Source: Streptomyces sp. MST-110588 (GTDB lineage: Bacteria; Actinomycetota; Actinomycetes; Streptomycetales; Streptomycetaceae). From it: 64,000 nucleotides of DNA. Both the position numbers and the translations under genes were made by a program. The stretch spans positions 5,586,001 to 5,650,000 of the forward strand of contig NZ_CP074380.1 in the NCBI RefSeq assembly GCF_022695595.1, written 5' to 3'. Positions within the stretch are counted from its first letter, which is position 1, and each line of letters begins with the position of its first letter. The notes under the pieces were generated by a model. The model was given only the letters and a program-made list of their open reading frames with translations. It did not search any database and was not told where the DNA came from. Below are positions 50,276 to 58,737 of this stretch, one piece after another.

Positions 50276-51175
50276 TCAGCTCAGCAGTCCTGTCCGGACC
50301 GGCTGCGCCGCCTGGTCCGCGTGGGGGTGTACGTGGTCGTGGCCCGGCAGGCCGTGCTGGCCCACGGCCTGCGGGGGAGGGCCGTCGTGGACGACGCAGC
50401 CGTCGCGCAGCACCACCGCGCGGTCGATCAGCGGCTCCAGGGGGCCCAGCTCGTGCAGCACCAGCAGGACGGTCACCCCGGCCTCCACCTGTGCGCGCAG
50501 GGTCTTGGCCAGGACTTCCTGGCTGGCCAGGTCCACCCCGGCCATCGGCTCGTCCATGATCAGCAGTTCCGGCTCGCCGACCAGCGCGCGGGCTATCAGG
50601 ACGCGCTGGTGCTGGCCTCCGGAGAGCGCGTCGACCGGGTCCTTGGCCCGGTCCGCCATGCCGACCAGCTCCAGCGCCCGGCGGACGGCCTCCCGGTCGG
50701 CCCGGCCGGGCCACTTCAGCTTCGTACGGGCCAGCCGGCCGGAGGCGACGACCTCGCGGACGGTGGCGGGGACCCCGCCGGCCGCGGTGGTGCGCTGCGG
50801 TACGTACCCGATGCGCGCCCACTCCTTGAAGCGGCGCCGGGGGGTGCCGAACAGCTCCAGTTCGCCGCCGCTGAGCGGGACCCGGCCGACCACGGCCCGT
50901 ACGGCGGTGGACTTGCCGGAGCCGTTGGCGCCGAGGAGGGCGACGACCTCGCCGCGGCGTACGGTCAGGTCGATGCCGTGCAGGACGGGGCGCGCGCCCA
51001 GGGCCGCGCTCGCCGCACGCAGGGCTATGACGGTGTCGGTGCCGGTGCCGGCACCCGTGTCGGTCGTGGTGCCAGGACCCGTGTCGGTCGTGGTGCCGGT
51101 CTTGGCGTCCTCGGCGACGGCAGCGGCCGTTGTCGCCGGATGGTTCGTGGTCATCTCCGGTGCCTCCGTCGTCAC
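50276..51175 (-). CDS. znuC: zinc ABC transporter ATP-binding protein ZnuC
   Basis: 299 aa. Walker A LLGANGSGKST, signature LSGGQHQRVLIARAL, Walker B LLIMDEPMAGVD, switch His in LLVLHELG. The N-terminal ~48 residues are a Thr/Gly repeat extension (TTTDTGPG-like) and the C-terminus has a His-rich stretch (GHDHVHPHAD) that may bind metal. The GTG start overlaps the znuA stop (GTGA). Confidence 0.94.
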   Translation of the reverse strand: MTTEAPEMTTNHPATTAAAVAEDAKTGTTTDTGPGTTTDTGAGTGTDTVIALRAASAALGARPVLHGIDLTVRRGEVVALLGANGSGKSTAVRAVVGRVPLSGGELELFGTPRRRFKEWARIGYVPQRTTAAGGVPATVREVVASGRLARTKLKWPGRADREAVRRALELVGMADRAKDPVDALSGGQHQRVLIARALVGEPELLIMDEPMAGVDLASQEVLAKTLRAQVEAGVTVLLVLHELGPLEPLIDRAVVLRDGCVVHDGPPPQAVGQHGLPGHDHVHPHADQAAQPVRTGLLS

Positions 51176-52173
51176 TTGGCGCCGAGCGCCTTCTGCAGGG
51201 CCGTGAGGTTGGCCTCCATGACCTCGATGTAGTCCTTGCCCCGGGACTTGTCGGTGATCCCTTCGACGGGGTCCAGGACGTCGGTCTTCAAGTTGAGGTC
51301 CCTGGCGAGCGTCCTGGCCGTATCGGGGCTGGTCAGGGTCTCGAAGAAGACCGTGCCGACGTGGTGCTCCCCGGCCAGCCCGTGCAGCTCCTTGATGCGG
51401 CTGCCGCTGACGTCGCCGGACTCCGGGTCGATGCCGCTGATGGCCTCTTCGGTCAGGCCGTAGCGCTCGGCGAGGTAGCCGAAGGCGGCGTGGGTGGTGA
51501 TGAAGGTGTCCGACTTCCTGTTCTTGAGCCCGTCCGCGTACTTCTTGTTCAGGTCGGCGAGCTTTTTGACCAGGTTGTCGGTGTTACGGGCGTAGTCGGC
51601 CTGGTGGGCCGGGTCGGCGGCGGCCAGGGTCTTGCCGACGCCCTTGGCGACCTGCGCGTACTTCACGGGGTCCAGCCAGATGTGCGGGTCCGCCCCGTCC
51701 GCTCCGTGATCGTGGCCGTCCTCGCCCTCTGCCTCGTGCTCCCCGCCTTCCCCGTGTTCTCCGTCCTCCCCGCGCGAGTGCCCGCCCACCTCCGCGCCGT
51801 GCTTCTTCAGCGGGGTCAGGGCGGCGGCGTCGACGATGTGCTCGACCTCGGTCTGCTGTACCGCCGCGTCCACGGCGGGCTGTACGCCCTTGAGGTAGAC
51901 GATCACGTCCGACTCGGCGAGGTCCGCGGTCTCCCGGGCGCCGAGCTCCAGGTCGTGCGGCTCGGTGCCGGGGCCGGTCAGGTCCTTGACCCGGACGTGC
52001 TCGCCGCCGATCTCCTTGGCGAGGAATTCCATCGGGTAGAAGGACGCCGTCACGGCGAGCCGGTCGCCCTTCTTGCCCGCAGCGCCGGAGGAGGAGCAGG
52101 CGGTCGTAGCCGTCAGGCCGAGGGCGAGCGCTCCGGCGAGGGCCGCGGCGCGGAGGGGGCGACGTATGTTCAT
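51172..52173 (-). CDS. znuA: zinc-binding lipoprotein ZnuA
   Basis: 333-aa cluster A-I substrate-binding protein. Lipoprotein signal peptide ends in the lipobox TTAC (C~26). Metal-binding His residues occur in GTEPHDLEL, ADPHIWLDP and ITTHAAFGY, and the acidic ligand in GIDPESGD. A His/Glu/Asp-rich loop (~120-165) is typical of zinc-specific binders. ATG 52173 is chosen because -35, -10 and the seven-base gap line up with it (leaderless); two upstream in-frame starts (52182 ATG, 52191 TTG) lie inside the Zur box. Confidence 0.93.
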   Translation of the reverse strand: MNIRRPLRAAALAGALALGLTATTACSSSGAAGKKGDRLAVTASFYPMEFLAKEIGGEHVRVKDLTGPGTEPHDLELGARETADLAESDVIVYLKGVQPAVDAAVQQTEVEHIVDAAALTPLKKHGAEVGGHSRGEDGEHGEGGEHEAEGEDGHDHGADGADPHIWLDPVKYAQVAKGVGKTLAAADPAHQADYARNTDNLVKKLADLNKKYADGLKNRKSDTFITTHAAFGYLAERYGLTEEAISGIDPESGDVSGSRIKELHGLAGEHHVGTVFFETLTSPDTARTLARDLNLKTDVLDPVEGITDKSRGKDYIEVMEANLTALQKALGAK

Positions 52174-52210
52174 GACAGTCATTTTCAACAAAGATGGAAA
52201 CGATTGTCAA
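52173..52210 (-). promoter_or_regulatory. znuA promoter with two Zur boxes
   Basis: Minus strand: -35 TTGACA (52210-52205), 18-bp spacer, -10 GAAAAT (52186-52181), then seven bases to ATG. Box 1, TGACAGTCATTTTCA (52173-52187), covers the -10; box 2, TGGAAACGATTGTCA (52195-52209), covers the -35. Both match the actinobacterial Zur palindrome TGAAAATGATTTTCA closely. Zinc-loaded Zur should block RNA polymerase. Confidence 0.88.
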
Positions 52211-52372
52211 CAAGGAGGGGAAGGGAGGGATCGGAACCAAACCGATTTGATCCGGGGGGTACGCCCGCCGGTACCCTGAGTCATTCACCTGCCCGCCTCG
52301 TGACCACCCCCTCATCGAGGCGCTCAGCGCCGCACCTGTCCATCGTTTCGTCGTCGTAATGAAGAGAGCACC

Positions 52373-53755
52373 GTGGCCGCCGACAAGATCGACACCATCG
52401 TCAGCCTGAGCAAGCGCCGTGGCTTCGTATACCCCTGTAGTGAGATCTACGGCGGCCAGCGTGCCGCTTGGGACTACGGACCCCTGGGCGTCGAACTCAA
52501 GGAGAACATCAAGCGCCAGTGGTGGCGCTCCATGGTCACCTCGCGCGACGACGTGGTCGGTATCGACTCGTCGGTGATCCTGGCGCCCGAGGTCTGGGTG
52601 GCCTCCGGTCACGTCGCCACCTTCACCGACCCGCTCACCGAGTGCACCTCCTGCCACAAGCGCTTCCGCGCGGACCACCTCGAAGAGGCGTACGAGGCCA
52701 AGCACGGCAAGCTGCCCGAGAACGGCCTGGCCGACGTCAACTGCCCGCACTGCGGCAACAAGGGCGGCTTCACCGAGCCCAAGCAGTTCTCCGGCCTGCT
52801 CTCCACCCACCTCGGCCCGACCCAGGACTCCGGCTCGGTCGCCTACCTGCGCCCCGAGACCGCCCAGGGCATCTTCACCAACTTCGCCCAGGTCCAGCAG
52901 ACCTCGCGCAAGAAGCCGCCGTTCGGCATCGCGCAGATGGGCAAGTCCTTCCGGAACGAGATCACTCCGGGCAACTTCATCTTCCGCACCCGCGAGTTCG
53001 AGCAGATGGAGATGGAGTTCTTCGTCAAGCCGGGCGAGGACGAGCAGTGGCAGGAGTACTGGATGGAGCAGCGCTGGAACTGGTACCGCGACCTGGGCCT
53101 GCGCGAGGAGAACATCCGCTGGTACGAGCACCCGGCCGAGAAGCTCTCCCACTACTCCAAGCGCACCGCAGACATCGAGTACCGCTTCCAGTTCGGCGGT
53201 TCGGAGTGGGGTGAGCTGGAGGGCGTGGCCAACCGTACGGACTACGACCTGTCCTCGCACTCCAAGGCGTCCGGCCAGGACCTGTCCTACTTCGACCAGG
53301 AGGCCGGCGAGCGCTACACCCCGTACGTCATCGAGCCGGCGGCCGGTGTCGGCCGCGCGATGCTCGCCTTCATGCTCGACGCGTACAACGAGGACGAGGC
53401 GCCCAACGCCAAGGGCAAGATGGAAAAGCGCACCGTGCTGCGCCTGGACCCGCGCCTGTCGCCGGTCAAGGTCGCCGTCCTGCCGCTGTCCCGCAACCCG
53501 CAGCTCTCCCCGAAGGCCAAGGGCCTGGCGGCGGACCTGCGCAAGCACTGGAACATCGAGTTCGACGACGCGGGTGCCATCGGCCGCCGCTACCGCCGCC
53601 AGGACGAGATCGGCACGCCGTTCTGCGTCACCGTCGACTTCGACACCCTGGAGGACAACGCGGTGACCGTGCGCGAGCGCGACACCATGAAGCAGGAGCG
53701 GGTCTCCCTGGACCAGATCCAGTCCTACCTCGGCGGTCGTCTGCTGGGCTGCTGA
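52373..53755 (+). CDS. glyS: glycine--tRNA ligase
   Basis: 460-aa dimeric class II glycyl-tRNA synthetase of the eukaryal/archaeal-like type. Motifs: [15 protein letters not shown], a zinc-like pair CTSC/CPHC, motif 2 in [25 protein letters not shown], motif 3 in [14 protein letters not shown], and the anticodon-binding C-terminus. GTG 52373 has GAGAG upstream. Sits next to znuA as in other Streptomyces. Confidence 0.97.
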   Translation: MAADKIDTIVSLSKRRGFVYPCSEIYGGQRAAWDYGPLGVELKENIKRQWWRSMVTSRDDVVGIDSSVILAPEVWVASGHVATFTDPLTECTSCHKRFRADHLEEAYEAKHGKLPENGLADVNCPHCGNKGGFTEPKQFSGLLSTHLGPTQDSGSVAYLRPETAQGIFTNFAQVQQTSRKKPPFGIAQMGKSFRNEITPGNFIFRTREFEQMEMEFFVKPGEDEQWQEYWMEQRWNWYRDLGLREENIRWYEHPAEKLSHYSKRTADIEYRFQFGGSEWGELEGVANRTDYDLSSHSKASGQDLSYFDQEAGERYTPYVIEPAAGVGRAMLAFMLDAYNEDEAPNAKGKMEKRTVLRLDPRLSPVKVAVLPLSRNPQLSPKAKGLAADLRKHWNIEFDDAGAIGRRYRRQDEIGTPFCVTVDFDTLEDNAVTVRERDTMKQERVSLDQIQSYLGGRLLGC

Positions 53756-53794
53756 CCTGGCGGCCTTCCAAGCCGTACAGGCCGTACGGGGTCT

Positions 53795-54337
53795 TCAGGG
53801 CCCGGACGCCGGCCGGGTGTGAGCGCTCATCGAGTCCTCACGCCCGGCCGGCGTCGCCGTGTCCGGCATGGCTCCGTGTGGCGTGGCTCTCCGTCCGGTG
53901 TGGCTCCGTCCGGTGTGGCTCTTTCCGGCGGCCCGTACGGCGAGCGCCGCGCACAGGGCCGCCAGCGGCAGCTCCGCGGCCACCGCCATCGCCAGCGCCG
54001 TCAGTAACTCCGCGCCCGGCCCGGCGGTGGCCACGTCCACGCAGGCGTCCACGGTCAGCAGGACCGCGGCCAGGCCCGCGCCCGTCCCGTGCCCCGGCTC
54101 GCCGCGCAGCAGCCGGCCCCCGGCGCTGAGCAGGCAGGCCGCCTCCATGGTGTCCAGGGCCACCCACGCCGCCGCCTGGGCCGGCGGCAGCGTCGCGGCC
54201 AGGTAGCCCATCCACGGCAGCAGCGCCAGCCCGGCCCCCGTCAGCAGCCGCCCCTGCCACCGGTTCCGCGCCACCGGCGACAGCCGGCGGGACCGGTAAC
54301 GGGAGTGGTAAGGGGAGTTGAGGGCGATCAGTGCCAT
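53795..54337 (-). CDS. small four-helix membrane protein, function unknown
   Basis: 180 aa with about four membrane helices (e.g. LLTGAGLALLPWMGYLAATL and LLTALAMAVAAELPLAALCAALAV). The C-terminal tail has short repeats (SHTGRSHTGRR). ATG 54337 has GGAAGG about ten bases upstream; the frame is open further up to 54478. Its last codons run through the glyS terminator hairpin. Divergent from the next sensor kinase. No family recognised. Confidence 0.6.
   Translation of the reverse strand: MALIALNSPYHSRYRSRRLSPVARNRWQGRLLTGAGLALLPWMGYLAATLPPAQAAAWVALDTMEAACLLSAGGRLLRGEPGHGTGAGLAAVLLTVDACVDVATAGPGAELLTALAMAVAAELPLAALCAALAVRAAGKSHTGRSHTGRRATPHGAMPDTATPAGREDSMSAHTRPASGP
53805..53855. terminator. 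glyS terminator, 19-bp stem
   Basis: GACGCCGGCCGGGTGTGAG (53805-53823) pairs with its complement (53837-53855) with one G-U type mismatch and a 13-base loop. It overlaps the 3' end of the convergent membrane-protein gene. Confidence 0.8.
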
Positions 54338-54513
54338 GACGAAAGCGCCTTCCGACGTCGCGAACCCGGCCGTCGGGCTCACGGTCAACACTTCCGGCCA
54401 CGGCGCCGGAAGTCGGTAACGCGGCTTTCTGTTCCGGGGTGGCACTACTTGCACCCCCGAAGCGGGCAGTGGGTTCATCGCACCGGCACCCCGTGGCTGC
54501 CTATCGTCGGATC

Positions 54514-55746
54514 ATGAACATCCCGCCCTGGCTGCGCCCCGGCCTGGTCCGGCTCCGCCGCGCGCTGCCACGACTGCGGCGCGACCTCCTCTTCGCCGCC
54601 GTCGGTGTGCCGCTGCACGCCCTCCCGCCACTGCTGGCCCTGTGGGCGCTGACCCAACTGGCCGGTCTGCTGGAGGGGACCTCCGACGCGGCTCCGGTGC
54701 TCCTGCCCGTCGCGCTCGGGGGCATGGTGGCCACCGCCTTCACGCTCACCGAAGGGCAGCGGTGGCGGCTGCGCAGGCTGTGCGGGGTGGATCTGCCGCG
54801 GCTGCGGTTCACCCAGGCACGGCGGCAGTTCGGCTACCACTTCCTCGCCGGGCCCTTGCTCGGCGTGCTCGAAGCGGCCCTGCTCGCCCTGCTGCTGGCG
54901 GGTCTGGCGGCGGCGTCGGTCTTCCTGTGGATCTGGGCGCTGCCGGCGGAGTGGCGGCTGGCCAACATGGGTTACGCGACCGAGGCCGGGTACGCCACCG
55001 CCCTGGGTCTGGCTGCGGTGGCCGTGGTGCCGCCCCTGGCCGCGCAACTCCTGCGGCTGGAGAACCTCCTGCTGACCTCGCTGCTGGGCGTCGGCCGGGC
55101 CGAGGAGCTGGCGCGCCGGGTCGAGGACCTGACGCGAAGCCGGGCCGGGGCCGTGGACGCGGCGGACGCCGAACGCCGCCGTATCGAACGCGACCTGCAC
55201 GACGGCGCCCAGCAGCGGCTGGTCTCCCTCGCCCTGAACCTGGGGCTGGCCAAGGCCACGCTGACCGACCTGCCTCCCCAGGCCCGCCAGGTCATCGAGG
55301 AGGCCCACCGCGAGGCCAAGGAGGCCATCGAGGAACTGGGCAGCCTGGTCCGCGGACTGCACCCCGCCGTCCTGGACGAACTGGGGCTGGACGCGGCGCT
55401 GTCGGGCCTGGCGGCCCGGGCCCCGCTGCCCGTACGCCTGCGGGTGGAGATGGACCGGCGGGCCGCCCCCGCCGTCGAGGCCGTCGCCTACTTCGTCGTC
55501 TCCGAGGCACTGACCAACATCGCCAAGCACGCCCGGGCGACCCGGGGCGAGGTGACGGTGACCTTGCTGGGGGAGATACTGCGGGTGGTCATCGCCGACG
55601 ACGGGGTGGGCGGGGCCGATCCGTCGGGGGGCAGCGGGCTCAAGGGCCTGGCGCAGCGCGTACGTTCCGTGGACGGAGCCTTCCGTGTGAGCAGCCCCGT
55701 GGGGGGCCCGACCGTGATGACCGTGGAGCTGCCGTGCACGCCGTGA
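54514..55746 (+). CDS. NarL-type sensor histidine kinase
   Basis: 410 aa. An N-terminal membrane domain of ~4 helices (~25-190) is followed by a HisKA_3 dimerisation domain with H229 in RRIERDLHDGAQQRL, and an HATPase domain with SEALTNIAKHARA and DDGVGGADPSGGSGLKGL. ATG 54514 has TATCGT six bases upstream (leaderless type). The response-regulator gene overlaps its stop, so they form a two-component pair. Signal unknown. Confidence 0.93.
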   Translation: MNIPPWLRPGLVRLRRALPRLRRDLLFAAVGVPLHALPPLLALWALTQLAGLLEGTSDAAPVLLPVALGGMVATAFTLTEGQRWRLRRLCGVDLPRLRFTQARRQFGYHFLAGPLLGVLEAALLALLLAGLAAASVFLWIWALPAEWRLANMGYATEAGYATALGLAAVAVVPPLAAQLLRLENLLLTSLLGVGRAEELARRVEDLTRSRAGAVDAADAERRRIERDLHDGAQQRLVSLALNLGLAKATLTDLPPQARQVIEEAHREAKEAIEELGSLVRGLHPAVLDELGLDAALSGLAARAPLPVRLRVEMDRRAAPAVEAVAYFVVSEALTNIAKHARATRGEVTVTLLGEILRVVIADDGVGGADPSGGSGLKGLAQRVRSVDGAFRVSSPVGGPTVMTVELPCTP

Positions 55747-56390
55747 AGCGCGCTGTGATCGCCGAGGATTCCGTCCTGCTGAGGATCGGCCTGGTCAAGG
55801 TCCTGGAGACGGCCGGGTTCGAGGTGGCGGCCGAGGCCGGGGACGCGCCGGGGCTGCTGGAGGCGGTCCGGGAGCACCGCCCGGACATCGCCGTGGTGGA
55901 CGTCCGTATGCCGCCCGGCTTCGCCGACGAGGGCGTACGGGCCGCGCTGGAGATCCGGCGGCAGTGGCCGGACACCGCCGTCCTGCTGCTCTCCCAGTAC
56001 GTGGAGGAACGCTACGCCGCCGACCTGCTGTCCGCGAACACCCGGGGCATCGGCTACCTCCTCAAGCAACGTGTCGCCGACGTCGAGGAGTTCATCGAGG
56101 CGCTGCGCCGGGTCGCCGACGGCGGCACCGCCCTGGATCCGCAGGTCGTGGCGCAGTTGCTGGTACGCCGCCCCAGCGACCCGCTGGAGCGGCTGACCGC
56201 GCGCGAGCGCGAGGTGCTCACCTTGATGGCGGAGGGCCGCTCCAACGCCGGCATCGCCGGACAGCTCGTGGTCAGCGAGAGCGCGGTGGCCAAGCACATC
56301 AACAGCATCCTGGCCAAGCTGGACCTTCCCCGGGCGGACGCGGACCACCGCCGGGTGCTGGCCGTCCTGCACTTCCTGGGTGTGGCCTGA
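55743..56390 (+). CDS. NarL/LuxR-family response regulator
   Basis: 215 aa. Receiver domain with phosphoacceptor D53 (VVDVRMP), acidic pair near AEDS, and conserved Lys in YLLKQ. LuxR-type HTH (~150-210) contains LTAREREVLTLMAEGRSNAGIAGQL and SESAVAKHINSILAKL. GTG 55743 overlaps the kinase stop (GTGA). Confidence 0.94.
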   Translation: MKRAVIAEDSVLLRIGLVKVLETAGFEVAAEAGDAPGLLEAVREHRPDIAVVDVRMPPGFADEGVRAALEIRRQWPDTAVLLLSQYVEERYAADLLSANTRGIGYLLKQRVADVEEFIEALRRVADGGTALDPQVVAQLLVRRPSDPLERLTAREREVLTLMAEGRSNAGIAGQLVVSESAVAKHINSILAKLDLPRADADHRRVLAVLHFLGVA

Positions 56391-56558
56391 CGCCCCCCAC
56401 CCTCCTGGCCGCAACTCATCGGCCACCGGTGACTCCCCGTCACCGGCCGTCACGGTAAGGGCATGATCGAGATGCGGAATCCGGTCTGCCGGTTCTACGA
56501 TCTAACTGCGCGGGACGCGCGCTGTGAGCGGTTCCGGCAGAGCGGCGCGGAGGTCGCG

Positions 56559-56786
56559 ATGGAGTACCCCGAGTTCGTGGAGCTCGTCTTCCAGGCGGCG
56601 GCGGAGGACGACACCGTCACCGTCCGGCGCACCGAGCGGTCCGGGGCCGGCGGCCATCCGGTGTACGAGGACGAGAGCGGCATCGTCCGCGCGGAGATCA
56701 GCGACCGGGGCGAGGTACGGATGCTCGCCACCGGCGGCCACCAGGCGCCCCATACGCCGGTGCTGGTCCGGCCGCTGGTGCACTGA
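56559..56786 (+). CDS. small conserved protein, DUF6296-like
   Basis: 75 aa if started at ATG 56559, which has GGAGGT five bases upstream; an in-frame ATG at 56463 would extend it to 107. The core VRRTERSGAGGHPVYEDESGIVRAEISDRGEVRMLATGGHQ resembles the DUF6296 group as I remember it. Function unknown. Confidence 0.6.
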   Translation: MEYPEFVELVFQAAAEDDTVTVRRTERSGAGGHPVYEDESGIVRAEISDRGEVRMLATGGHQAPHTPVLVRPLVH

Positions 56787-56861
56787 TCGCCCGGATGGAT
56801 GGCCCCCGGGTCGCCCGGACGGCCCCCAGGGTTGCCCGGACGGCCCCCGGGTCCGCGGTCA

Positions 56862-57482
56862 TCAGGCGCGCAGGCTCCGCAGAACCAGGCCGCACACGGC
56901 GGCGAAGGCCCGGTCGATGTCCGGGGCGGACCACTCCTTCGCGTAGCAGGGGTCGTGGAAGCGGCCCGTGGCGTCGAAGACCGCGCGGGCCGTCACGGCG
57001 GTGGAGGAGGCCGTGGGGGAGGCCGTGGCGGGGACAGCGGAAGGAGCGGCGGCGAAGACGCCCTGCCGTATGCCGTCCTCGATGATCGCGGTGAGCTGGC
57101 CGGTGAGGTCGGCGATGTGCCGCTCCACCACGCCGCCGCTCTCGCCGATCAGCGTCATGTAGGTGGCGAAGAGTTCGGGGTCGTCGCCCGCCTTGTGGCG
57201 CTTGGCCGCGAAGAGGGCGGACAGCCAGCGTTCCAGCCGCGCATCGGCCGGGCCGTCCTGCGCGACGATGTCCCGCAGTCGTTCGCTCGTGCGCTCCAGC
57301 CAGCGTTCCGTGACGGCCTCGCGCAGCGCCGTCTTCGTACGGAAGTGGCGGTAGACGCTGCCGTGGCTGACGCCCAGCGCGCGGGCGACGTCGACGACCG
57401 TGGCCTTGGCCGGGCCGTAGCGGCGCAGCACTTCCTCGGTGGCTTCGAGGATGCGTTCGGGGGTCAGGGTCTCGGCTGCCAT
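56862..57482 (-). CDS. TetR-family transcriptional regulator
   Basis: 206 aa. HTH (~10-55): ILEATEEVLRRYGPAKATVVDVARALGVSHGSVYRHFRTK. The C-terminal ligand domain is TetR-like and contains a Thr/Ser/Ala-rich insert (~150-165). It lies ~140 bp downstream of an aldo/keto reductase gene on the same strand; a strong inverted repeat at that reductase's promoter is a candidate binding site. Confidence 0.92.
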   Translation of the reverse strand: MAAETLTPERILEATEEVLRRYGPAKATVVDVARALGVSHGSVYRHFRTKTALREAVTERWLERTSERLRDIVAQDGPADARLERWLSALFAAKRHKAGDDPELFATYMTLIGESGGVVERHIADLTGQLTAIIEDGIRQGVFAAAPSAVPATASPTASSTAVTARAVFDATGRFHDPCYAKEWSAPDIDRAFAAVCGLVLRSLRA

Positions 57483-57622
57483 CGGGGCGTTCGGCCTTTC
57501 GGGTCGGGAGCGCCGTACGGGGCGCCCTGATACGGACGCCGTGCGCGGGCGCCTTGGTCCGGACGCCGCGCGGGCGTCCTCCTACGGACCGTACCCGGGC
57601 GCCCCGCGGCGTGCGCGGGTGG

Positions 57623-58627
57623 TCAGCGCTCGCTGTCCAGGTGGGCCATCTGGTCGGCGGGGTAGCGCTCGCCGGCGGCGGCGCCGGGCGGGACGGCGGC
57701 CTCGATCGCGGCCAGATCGGCGGCCTCCAGCGTCACCTCGGCCGCGCCCAGCGCCTCGGCCAGCCGGTCCCGGCGGCGGGCGCCGACCAGCGGCACGATG
57801 TCCTGGCCGCGGGAGAGCACCCAGGCGATCGCGATCTGCGCGACCGAGACGCCCTTGCTCTCGGCGATCTTGCGCAGCGCGTCGGCCAGGCCCAGGTTGC
57901 GTTCCAGGTTCTCGCCCTGGAAGCGCGGGCTCATGCCCCGGAAGTCGTTCGCGGCCAGCTTCCGGTCCCGGCTCCAGTGACCGCTGATCAGGCCGCGCGC
58001 CAGGACGCCGTACGCGCTCACGCCGATGCCCAGCTCGCGGGCGGTGGGCAGAATCTGGGCCTCGATGCCGCGGGAGATCAGCGAGTACTCGATCTGGAGG
58101 TCGCTGATCGGGGCGACGGCGGCGGCCCGGCGCAGGGTGGCGGCGCCGACCTCCGAGAGGCCGATGTGCCGTACGTGCCCGGCCTGGACCAGTTCGGCGA
58201 TGGCGCCGACCGTCTCCTCGATGGGGACGGCGGGGTCGACGCGGGCGATCCGGTAGATGTCGATGTGGTCGGTGCCCAGGCGCTGGAGCGAGTAGGCGGC
58301 GAAGTTCTTCACGGCCTGCGGGCGGCCGTCGTACCCGGTGAAGGCGCCCTCGACGGTGCGCAGCGCACCGAACTTCACGCTGATCTGCGCCGCTTCACGG
58401 CGGGCCGCGGGGGCGGTGCGCAGGGCCTCGTTGATGAGCAGCTCGTTGTGGCCCATGCCGTAGAAGTCGCCGGTGTCCAGCAGGGTGATGCCCGCTTCGA
58501 GCGCGGCGTGGATGGTGGCGACCGACTCGGCGCGGTCGCTGTCGCCGTACAGGGCGGACATGCCCATGCAGCCGAGGCCGAGGGCGGAGGTGCGCGGGCC
58601 GGTGGTGCCGAGGGTGCGGGTCTGCAC
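57623..58627 (-). CDS. aldo/keto reductase
   Basis: 334-aa NADPH-dependent (alpha/beta)8 oxidoreductase. D51, Y56 and K85 of the catalytic tetrad are present (LLDTGDFYGMGHNE; ISVKFGALR), but the position of the catalytic His is Ala128 (DIYRIARVD), as in some subfamilies. C-terminal AIAWVLSRGQDIVPLVGARRRDRLAEAL binds the cofactor. The GTG start at 58627 has AAGGAG upstream. Confidence 0.9.
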   Translation of the reverse strand: MQTRTLGTTGPRTSALGLGCMGMSALYGDSDRAESVATIHAALEAGITLLDTGDFYGMGHNELLINEALRTAPAARREAAQISVKFGALRTVEGAFTGYDGRPQAVKNFAAYSLQRLGTDHIDIYRIARVDPAVPIEETVGAIAELVQAGHVRHIGLSEVGAATLRRAAAVAPISDLQIEYSLISRGIEAQILPTARELGIGVSAYGVLARGLISGHWSRDRKLAANDFRGMSPRFQGENLERNLGLADALRKIAESKGVSVAQIAIAWVLSRGQDIVPLVGARRRDRLAEALGAAEVTLEAADLAAIEAAVPPGAAAGERYPADQMAHLDSER

Positions 58628-58675
58628 GAGGGGGCTCCTTCGAGGGCGGGGTGGGGTGGCATCTCCACCATGACA

Positions 58676-58711
58676 CGTGGACTGACAGGTTTCAATATCT
58701 GTCAGTCCACG
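58676..58711. promoter_or_regulatory. perfect 13-bp inverted repeat upstream of the aldo/keto reductase gene
   Basis: CGTGGACTGACAG (58676-58688), ten-base spacer GTTTCAATAT, and the exact complement (58699-58711). It overlaps the probable promoter and fits a TetR-type operator; the TetR gene at 56862-57482 is the obvious candidate regulator. Confidence 0.75.
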
Positions 58712-58737
58712 CACGTCGATCCTCTCCGCGTCCCGGG

